Made by a program: the position numbers and the translations under genes. Shown here piece after piece: positions 1-4,517 of a DNA stretch of 5,435 nt. This DNA is from UBA1479 sp963972065 (GTDB lineage Bacteria; Pseudomonadota; Alphaproteobacteria; Rhodospirillales; Casp-alpha2), in the NCBI GenBank assembly GCA_963972065.1, contig CAXAVJ010000142.1, forward strand, positions 1-5,435. Reading direction: 5' to 3'. The notes under the pieces are model-generated. The model made no database searches and was not told where the DNA came from. It saw nothing but the letters and a program-made list of their open reading frames with translations. Each line of letters begins with the position of its first letter. Within the stretch, counting starts at the first letter, position 1.

Positions 1-697
1 TCGCGAGCGGCGGGTTGGGGATGCCGTCGCTTTTCGCCAGAACGACGAACTTGGTCGGATCGAGGACGCCCTTCTTGATCGCCTTTTCCCAGGCGTTGAA
101 AGACGCCGCGGCGGCCGTCACGCGGCCTTCCTTGAGGGCGGCGATGGAATTGGTGTGGCTGCCGGCGACGATGATCTTTTCCAGGTCGCGGGCCGGATCG
201 ATACCCGCGGCCATCACCATGGCCATGGGGAAGTTGAATGACGAGGTTGAATTCGGGTCACCGACGGCGAGGCTCTTGCCCTTCAGGTCCTTGAGCGACT
301 TCAAGCCCGCGTCCTTGCGCGCATAGATGCCCGAATAATACACGGCGTTGCCCTTTTTCACGTCGACGGCCAGAAGCTCTGCGCCGCACATTTCATGGGC
401 CTGGCCGAAGGTCACGGGGCCGTACCAGCCGATGTCCGCCTGATCGTTGCATAGTCCCTGGACGGCGGCGGCGTAGCTGTCGCCCAGCTTGAGATCGAAG
501 TGAACGCCGAACTTCTCGGTGATGGCGTTAAACACGGGACGGTAGTCGGTCAGCGTATCGCGCGAACCGATTTCGGCGGGCACCATGATCACGCGGACGG
601 GCTGGCTGGCGCTGCCGTCGGGCATGCCGGCCGCGGCGGCGGGCAGCGCGGCGAGGGCGAAGGTCGCGGCGGCTGCCAGAAGTTTGATGGATCGCAT
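1..697 (-). CDS. phnD: PhnD-family phosphate/phosphonate ABC transporter substrate-binding protein (partial, C-terminus off the left edge)
   Basis: This is the periplasmic binding component of a PhnD-type ABC importer for phosphonate, phosphite or phosphate esters. It would deliver ligand to a membrane permease (PhnE) and ATPase (PhnC). I translated 232 codons by hand with no stop before the window edge. Residues 1-22 form a signal peptide with a basic start (MRSIK) and an Ala-rich core, cleaved near an AAAA-G junction. A beta strand VRVIMVPAE follows at about 34-42. WYGP at 91-94 and GDPNSTSSFNFP at 146-157 match the ligand-binding segments of the family, where Ser/Thr/Tyr residues hold the phosphoryl group. 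Cys83 and Cys104 could form a disulfide. Full-length homologues are about 290-330 residues, so roughly a quarter is missing. The start at 697 is supported by GGGAG at 706-710 (read on the minus strand), 8 nt upstream. Transporter partners, if present, would lie further left. The exact ligand cannot be told from sequence. Confidence 0.88.
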   Translation of the reverse strand, partial: MRSIKLLAAAATFALAALPAAAAGMPDGSASQPVRVIMVPAEIGSRDTLTDYRPVFNAITEKFGVHFDLKLGDSYAAAVQGLCNDQADIGWYGPVTFGQAHEMCGAELLAVDVKKGNAVYYSGIYARKDAGLKSLKDLKGKSLAVGDPNSTSSFNFPMAMVMAAGIDPARDLEKIIVAGSHTNSIAALKEGRVTAAAASFNAWEKAIKKGVLDPTKFVVLAKSDGIPNPPLA

Positions 698-705
698 CTG
701 TCGGT

Positions 706-710
706 CTCCC
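706..710 (-). promoter_or_regulatory. Ribosome binding site of the phnD-like gene
   Basis: Read on the minus strand this is GGGAG, followed by an 8-nt spacer to the ATG at 697. It fixes the start codon of the binding protein, and the signal peptide begins directly at that ATG. Confidence 0.6.
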
Positions 711-1056
711 TGAAACCTGATTGACATGTGAAAGGCGTTCTGGTGGCCGCCGGTGCGACGTGCCGAACACAAGCATGGTCACAGAGAGCTTGTGCAGTGG
801 CCGTGACTCGTTCATGACGAAATCGTGAAATATATTGAAATCAAAGGATATTATGAGGATCAATCTGTTGAATCATCCACATTCTGCTTCCTTTCCGGTT
901 TACGGTGCGGGTTCCGCGGCGGGCCAATCGCCAACAGATGAAGGCGCGTTTCAGCATCGCCATATCCGTCATCCCTGCCCGCGCCTTATGCTCTTGAATT
1001 CAAACTTCGTCCGCGCATCGGATCGAGCACTCTGGTACGCTTTTGTCAGATTCATC

Positions 1057-1061
1057 GGAGG
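1057..1061 (+). promoter_or_regulatory. Ribosome binding site choosing the hydrolase start
   Basis: GGAGG lies 10 nt upstream of the ATG at 1072. That ATG begins directly with a signal peptide, which decides in favour of this start over in-frame upstream candidates (TTG at 835, ATG at 853, ATG at 988). Confidence 0.65.
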
Positions 1062-1071
1062 GTCAGTGGCC

Positions 1072-1923
1072 ATGCACGGGTCGCGGCGCGTTGGTTTCGG
1101 GTTCCTTGGCTTCATTGCAATTTGTGTATTGATCGGCGCCGGTTCGGCGCGGGCGGAATCCTGCGGTGAACTGGTCACGCTGTCCGGCCACGACGGCGTG
1201 GAACTCCGCTACAGCCTGGCCGGGCCCGCGGCCGGTGCGCGCGCCGCATTGGTCCTGCTGCCGGGCGGCAGCGGCTTTATCAAACTCGACGGCGACGGCT
1301 GCCCCCGCAAGCTGAAAGGCAATTCGCTGATCCGCTCGCGCCCCTTGTTTCACGACGGCGGCATGATCACGGCGCTGCTTGACGCGCCCAGCGACCATCA
1401 CGGTGGCGAAGGGCTCGGCGGATTTCGTATCGATGCGGCCCATGCCGAGGATATCGGCCGCGTGATCGCCGATCTGCGCAAGCGCACCGGCCTGCCCGTG
1501 TGGGTCGTCGGCACCAGCCGGGGCGGCATCTCGGCGGCCAACGCGGCGTCGCGGCTTTCGGGGGCGGAAGCCCCCGACGGCGTGGTCATGACCTCGCCCG
1601 TGACCTCGGGCAAGATCGGGGCGGCCAAGCCCTGGGTTGCGGATACGGTCTTTTCCGTGCCGCTGGAAAATGCCCGCATGCCGATCCTGGTCGTGGTTCA
1701 TGCCGATGACGAATGCGTGCGCACGCCGCCGGGCTTGGCGTCCGACATCACGGACAAGACCAACAGCAGCCGCGAACAGGTGGTGAGGGTGACCGGCGGT
1801 CCCGGATCAGGCGGGGGCGATAGCCTCGCGGCCTGCAAGGGCAAGTCGCCGCACGGCTTTCTCGATCAGGAGGCCGAGGTCGCCGCCGGGATCGTGCGGT
1901 TCGTCCTGGGCGGCGCCTATTAG
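1072..1923 (+). CDS. Exported alpha/beta hydrolase, substrate unknown
   Basis: This 283-residue protein belongs to the alpha/beta hydrolase superfamily (serine hydrolases acting on esters, amides or related bonds). Residues 1-28 are a typical Sec signal peptide: MHGSRR, a hydrophobic core, and cleavage after SARA, so the enzyme is probably periplasmic. The fold elements appear in order: strand ALVLLPGGSG at 59-68 supplies the oxyanion-hole loop, the nucleophile elbow GTSRGG is at 147-152 with Ser149, the acid is Asp212 or Asp213 in HADDEC at 210-215, and the catalytic His261 lies in SPHGF at 259-263. An intervening segment, DAPSDHH at 104-110, is characteristic of a group of proteobacterial hydrolases without assigned function. 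The mature protein has four cysteines (31, 77, 215, 255), and 215 and 255 sit close to the catalytic acid and histidine. The gene stands alone between a divergent binding-protein gene and the rplY leader. The triad is intact, so I expect an active enzyme, but I cannot name its substrate. Confidence 0.85.
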   Translation: MHGSRRVGFGFLGFIAICVLIGAGSARAESCGELVTLSGHDGVELRYSLAGPAAGARAALVLLPGGSGFIKLDGDGCPRKLKGNSLIRSRPLFHDGGMITALLDAPSDHHGGEGLGGFRIDAAHAEDIGRVIADLRKRTGLPVWVVGTSRGGISAANAASRLSGAEAPDGVVMTSPVTSGKIGAAKPWVADTVFSVPLENARMPILVVVHADDECVRTPPGLASDITDKTNSSREQVVRVTGGPGSGGGDSLAACKGKSPHGFLDQEAEVAAGIVRFVLGGAY

Positions 1924-1969
1924 TCCAGGTGCCCTGGGAACGGCCCGTTTCCGCCTGTTTACCGCCGGT

Positions 1970-1998
1970 ATTGACCCCCGCACCCCGTGGGGCTATGT
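1970..1998 (+). promoter_or_regulatory. Candidate sigma70-type promoter for rplY-pth-ychF
   Basis: ATTGAC at 1970-1975 and CTATGT at 1993-1998 are separated by exactly 17 nt. Each hexamer matches 5 of 6 positions of the CTTGAC / CTATAT pattern described for alphaproteobacterial housekeeping promoters. The spacer contains the near-palindrome CCCCGTGGGG (1983-1992). A start site would be expected near 2004-2006, giving a leader of about 73 nt before the rplY ATG. It is the best promoter candidate between the hydrolase and rplY. Confidence 0.55.
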
Positions 1999-2005
1999 AT
2001 GCGCG

Positions 2006-2019
2006 CCCTCGCGAGAGGG
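2006..2019 (+). promoter_or_regulatory. 5' leader hairpin with GCGA tetraloop
   Basis: CCCTC (2006-2010) and GAGGG (2015-2019) pair perfectly around GCGA, a stable GNRA-type tetraloop. If the promoter at 1970-1998 is used, this hairpin sits at or within a nucleotide or two of the mRNA 5' end, where it could protect the transcript or act as part of a regulatory leader. The structure is read directly; its role is inference. Confidence 0.45.
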
Positions 2020-2025
2020 AATTTC

Positions 2026-2057
2026 GCCGCCGGCACCCCTGGAGGCCGGGGCTTTTT
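2026..2057 (+). terminator. Intrinsic terminator-like hairpin in the rplY leader
   Basis: GCC (2026-2028) pairs with GGC (2050-2052), and CCGGC (2030-2034) pairs with GCCGG (2045-2049). This gives an all-GC 8-bp stem with one bulged G (2029) and a 10-nt loop, followed immediately by TTTTT (2053-2057). That is a good intrinsic terminator. It may end transcripts from the hydrolase gene. However, only 21 nt separate the T-run from the rplY ATG, so transcripts from any upstream rplY promoter must pass through it, which suggests an attenuator. Confidence 0.6.
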
Positions 2058-2067
2058 AAACTGATAC

Positions 2068-2071
2068 GGAG
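2068..2071 (+). promoter_or_regulatory. Ribosome binding site choosing the rplY start
   Basis: GGAG is followed by a 7-nt spacer and the ATG at 2079. This supports 2079 over the longer in-frame reading from about 1929, whose extra 50 codons would run through the promoter and terminator hairpin and do not match the L25 N-terminus. Confidence 0.7.
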
Positions 2072-2078
2072 TTATGCC

Positions 2079-2738
2079 ATGTCTGGTAACACCACCATGA
2101 CGGCGGAACCCCGCGATCGGGCAGGCAAGGGGGCAGCCCGCGCAACCCGCCGGTCCGGCCGCGTTCCGGCCGTGATCTACGGGGATCACAAGGATCCGAT
2201 CCTGGTTTCCGTCGAACCCGTCGAACTTATGCGTCATCTGCATAAGCCCGGCTTCTTTTCCATGCTTATGGACCTCAACGTCGCGGGCGATCACCATCGC
2301 GTGCTGCCGCGTGACGTGCAGTTCCATCCCGTGACCGACGCCCCGCTGCATGTCGACTTCATGCGCATCGGCAAGGGCACCCGCATCACCGTCATGATCC
2401 CGGTCCAAGTCGAAAACGAGGACAAGTGCAAGGGCATCAAGCGCGGTGGGGTGCTGAACCTCGTGCGTCACGAAGTGGAAGTGCGCTGCGATCCGGAAAA
2501 CATTCCGGACATGATCGTCCTGTCCCTCGAAGGTCTGGACATCGGCGATGCGCTGCGCATCTCGGATGCGGGCCTGCCCGACGACGTCAAGCCGACCATC
2601 GCCGACCGTGACTTCGTGCTGGTTACCATTGCCGCGCCGACCGTGGTCAAGGACGAAGCCGCCGAAGCCCAGGCCGAGGCCGAAGCCGAAGGCGAAGAGG
2701 GCGAGGAAGGCGAAGACGAGGAGGGCGGCGAGGAGTAA
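2079..2738 (+). CDS. rplY: 50S ribosomal protein L25, long CTC/TL5 type
   Basis: L25 binds loop E of 5S rRNA in the large ribosomal subunit; the longer form found here is also called general stress protein CTC or TL5. The protein has 219 residues. The N-terminal 5S-binding domain (about 7-97) shows the family signature RRSGRVPAVIYG at 24-35 and QFHPVTDAPLHVDF at 81-94. The C-terminal TL5-type beta domain covers about 100-188. It ends in a very acidic tail (192-219) with 16 Asp/Glu in 28 residues and no Lys or Arg, an extension seen in several alphaproteobacterial L25 proteins. The gene heads a rplY-pth-ychF cluster, with pth beginning 36 nt after its stop. Expression is probably controlled through the structured leader upstream. 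The alternative start Met7 (2097) is possible, but it has a poorer ribosome binding site. Confidence 0.95.
   Translation: MSGNTTMTAEPRDRAGKGAARATRRSGRVPAVIYGDHKDPILVSVEPVELMRHLHKPGFFSMLMDLNVAGDHHRVLPRDVQFHPVTDAPLHVDFMRIGKGTRITVMIPVQVENEDKCKGIKRGGVLNLVRHEVEVRCDPENIPDMIVLSLEGLDIGDALRISDAGLPDDVKPTIADRDFVLVTIAAPTVVKDEAAEAQAEAEAEGEEGEEGEDEEGGEE
2652..2735 (+). repeat. Low-complexity Glu/Ala/Gly coding repeat at the end of rplY
   Basis: The segment encodes the acidic L25 tail through iterated GCC-GAA/GAG and GGC-GAG/GAA codons, giving a strongly purine-biased coding strand. Such imprecise short-unit repeats can change length by slippage, so tail length may differ between strains. This is a coding repeat, not a mobile element. 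Confidence 0.5.
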
Positions 2739-2774
2739 TCCTCTCGTCCGGATCGGTTCCGGGGAGGGCGTTCC

Positions 2775-3404
2775 ATGCTGCTTCTGGTGGGGCTCGGCAA
2801 CCCGGGCCCATCCTACCGCGACAACCGGCACAACGTCGGTTTCATGGCCGTGGATGCAATCCACGGCCGCTGGCGGCTGGGCCCCTACCGGACCAAGTTT
2901 CACGGCGACCTTGCCGAAGGCACGATTGCCGGCGGCAAGGTCCTCGTCCTCAAGCCGCAGACCTATATGAACGAGTCCGGCCGCGCCGTTCAGGCGGTCA
3001 TGACCTTCTACAAGCTGAAACCCGCCGACCTGGTCGTGTTCCATGACGAACTCGACCTGGCGGCGGGCAAGCTGCGGGTCAAGACCGGCGGCGGCCATGC
3101 CGGGCACAACGGCCTGCGCAACATCCAGGCTCATATCGGTCCCGAATTTCGCCGCGTGCGCATCGGCGTGGGCCATCCCGGTGACAAGGACAAGGTCGTC
3201 GGCCATGTGCTGAAGGATTTCTCGAAAGAGGATCAGGTTTGGCGGGGCACGCTGTTGGACGCCGTCGCCGACAATGCGGACCTGTTGATGTCCGGCGACG
3301 ACGCCGGGTTCCAGAACCGGGTGGCGCTGGCTCTCAAGCCGCCGCGCCCGAAGGCACCCCGGCAACAGGACGGCGCCGGCCAAGACAAGGAAAAGAAGGA
3401 CTAA
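2775..3404 (+). CDS. pth: Peptidyl-tRNA hydrolase
   Basis: Pth cleaves the ester bond of peptidyl-tRNAs that fall off ribosomes, releasing the peptide and recycling the tRNA in the cytoplasm. It is usually essential in bacteria. The 209-residue protein has all the diagnostic elements: GLGNPG at 6-11 with Asn9, catalytic His19 in RHNVGF at 18-23, PQTYMNESG at 61-69 with Met65 and Asn66, HDELDL at 90-95 with Asp91 (the partner of the catalytic histidine), and GGGHAGHNGLR at 105-115 with Asn112. The last 20 or so residues are a charged, Lys/Gln/Pro-rich tail that makes it about 15 residues longer than the E. coli enzyme. GGGAGG at 2762-2767 precedes the ATG by 7 nt. It lies 36 nt after rplY and 1 nt before ychF, so the three genes are very likely one transcript. 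Confidence 0.97.
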   Translation: MLLLVGLGNPGPSYRDNRHNVGFMAVDAIHGRWRLGPYRTKFHGDLAEGTIAGGKVLVLKPQTYMNESGRAVQAVMTFYKLKPADLVVFHDELDLAAGKLRVKTGGGHAGHNGLRNIQAHIGPEFRRVRIGVGHPGDKDKVVGHVLKDFSKEDQVWRGTLLDAVADNADLLMSGDDAGFQNRVALALKPPRPKAPRQQDGAGQDKEKKD

Positions 3405-3405
3405 G

Positions 3406-4506
3406 ATGGGCTTCAACTGCGGCATCGTCGGCCTGCCCAACGTCGGCAAGTCGACCCTTTTCAACGCCCTGACGGCGACGGCCAAGGCCGAGGCCGCCAA
3501 CTTCCCGTTCTGCACCATCGAGCCCAATACGGGCCGCGTCGCCGTGCCCGACCCGCGCCTGGACAAGATCGCGGCGATCGGCAAGTCGGCCCAGATCGTG
3601 CCGACGCAACTTGAATTCGTCGACATCGCGGGCCTGGTCCGGGGGGCATCGAAGGGGGAAGGCCTGGGCAACCAGTTCCTCGCCAACATCCGCGAGGTCG
3701 AGGCCATCTGCCATGTCCTGCGTTGTTTCGAAGACGGCAACGTGGTGCATGTGGAAGCCACCGTCGATCCCGTGCGTGACGCCGAGACCGTGGAAACGGA
3801 ACTGATGCTGGCCGACCTGGACAGCCTGGAAAAGCGGGTCGATGCCCTGACCAAAAAGGCGCGCGGCCAGGACAAGGAAGCGGCCAAGCAGCTTGAGATC
3901 GTCAACCGCTGCCTGGACCTGCTGCGCGACGGCCAACCGGCGCGCAAGGTTCAGTTGAAGGACGGCGAGGGCAAGGCCTTCCGCATGCTGCAATTGCTGA
4001 CCGCCAAGCCGGTGCTTTACATCTGCAATGTCGATGAAGGCTCAGCCGCCACGGGCAATGCGTTTTCGGAAAAGGTCGCCGAGATGGCGGCGGCCCAAGG
4101 GGCGGGCAGTGTGGTGATTTCCGCCGCCATCGAGGCCGAAGTCGCCATGCTCGACGATCCGGCGGACAAGAAGGAATTCCTGGAAAGCCTGGGCTTGGAG
4201 GAAACGGGCCTGGCCCGCGTGATCCGCGCCGGCTACGAGCTTTTGGGCCTGGTTACCTATTTCACGGTCGGGCCCAAGGAAGCCCGCGCCTGGACGATCC
4301 ACAAGGGCACCAAGGCGCCTCAGGCGGCGGCGGTGATCCACAAGGATTTCGAACGCGGCTTCATCGCGGCGGAAACCATCGCCTATGACGACTTTGTCGC
4401 GCTGGGCGGTGAACAGGCTGCCAAGGACGCCGGCAAGATGCGCCAGGAAGGCCGCGAATACGTGGTCAAGGACGGCGATCTGATGCTGTTCCGGTTCAAC
4501 GTGTAG
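3406..4506 (+). CDS. ychF: Ribosome-binding ATPase YchF (OLA1 family)
   Basis: YchF is a universally conserved P-loop protein of the Obg group that prefers ATP to GTP, binds ribosomes and is linked to oxidative-stress responses and to translation of leaderless mRNAs. The protein is 366 residues, close to the family norm of about 363. The P-loop GLPNVGKST is at 9-17, the G3 motif DIAGLV at 73-78 and GASKGEGLGNQF at 80-91. The fourth motif is NVDE at 208-211, replacing the NKxD of true GTPases, which accounts for the ATP preference. A coiled-coil insertion spans about 130-180 and a C-terminal TGS domain covers about 283-366, ending DLMLFRFNV. The start follows the pth stop by 1 nt, and AAGGA at 3396-3400 lies inside the end of pth, 5 nt upstream, so translational coupling with pth is likely. 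The gene ends 11 nt from the stop of a convergent protease gene, with no obvious terminator between them. Confidence 0.97.
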   Translation: MGFNCGIVGLPNVGKSTLFNALTATAKAEAANFPFCTIEPNTGRVAVPDPRLDKIAAIGKSAQIVPTQLEFVDIAGLVRGASKGEGLGNQFLANIREVEAICHVLRCFEDGNVVHVEATVDPVRDAETVETELMLADLDSLEKRVDALTKKARGQDKEAAKQLEIVNRCLDLLRDGQPARKVQLKDGEGKAFRMLQLLTAKPVLYICNVDEGSAATGNAFSEKVAEMAAAQGAGSVVISAAIEAEVAMLDDPADKKEFLESLGLEETGLARVIRAGYELLGLVTYFTVGPKEARAWTIHKGTKAPQAAAVIHKDFERGFIAAETIAYDDFVALGGEQAAKDAGKMRQEGREYVVKDGDLMLFRFNV

Positions 4507-4517
4507 GGCGGTCTGTT

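Larger units (their letters stand above)
698..1071. other. Divergent intergenic region with an AT-rich patch
   Basis: This 374-nt stretch separates the divergent binding-protein and hydrolase genes and must hold both promoters. Positions about 817-885 are clearly AT-rich compared with the surroundings. On the plus strand a weak sigma70-like pair, GTGAAA (825-830) and TATTAT (849-854) with an 18-nt spacer, could drive the hydrolase. I found no convincing promoter for the binding protein. A 10-bp perfect palindrome, TTGAATTCAA, lies at 994-1003. The hydrolase frame is open across the right-hand part from about 835, but its predicted residues do not look like a protein domain and would put the signal peptide internally, so I read it as non-coding. 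No RNA gene is recognisable. Confidence 0.5.

Noticed and set aside
721..726. TTGACA on the plus strand as a -35 element
   Set aside because: No -10-like hexamer lies at 16-18 nt downstream.
757..790. A possible Pho box for the phnD-like gene (minus strand CTGTGACCATGCTTGTGT)
   Set aside because: The half-sites match the CTGTCAT repeat poorly and their spacing is 12 rather than 11 nt, so I do not call it a PhoB site.
528..863. A 111-codon minus-strand frame overlapping the start of the phnD-like gene
   Set aside because: It overlaps the real signal peptide and N-terminal coding region in another frame and shows no domain.
835..1071. N-terminal extension of the hydrolase from TTG 835 or ATG 853
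   Set aside because: It would bury a clear signal peptide inside the protein; the ATG at 1072 has a good GGAGG upstream.
1063..1701. A 212-codon minus-strand frame opposite the hydrolase
   Set aside because: The hydrolase on the plus strand has a signal peptide and full catalytic triad; the antisense frame has neither a ribosome binding site nor recognisable motifs.
1925..1950. Small hairpins CCAGG-TGC-CCTGG and AACG-GCC-CGTT after the hydrolase stop as a terminator
   Set aside because: Stems are only 4-5 bp and there is no real T-run; the hairpin at 2026-2057 is a far better terminator.
1959..3947. A 662-codon open frame on the minus strand across rplY, pth and half of ychF
   Set aside because: It lies antisense to three confidently identified genes, its translation shows no coherent family, and long antisense frames are expected in GC-rich codon usage.
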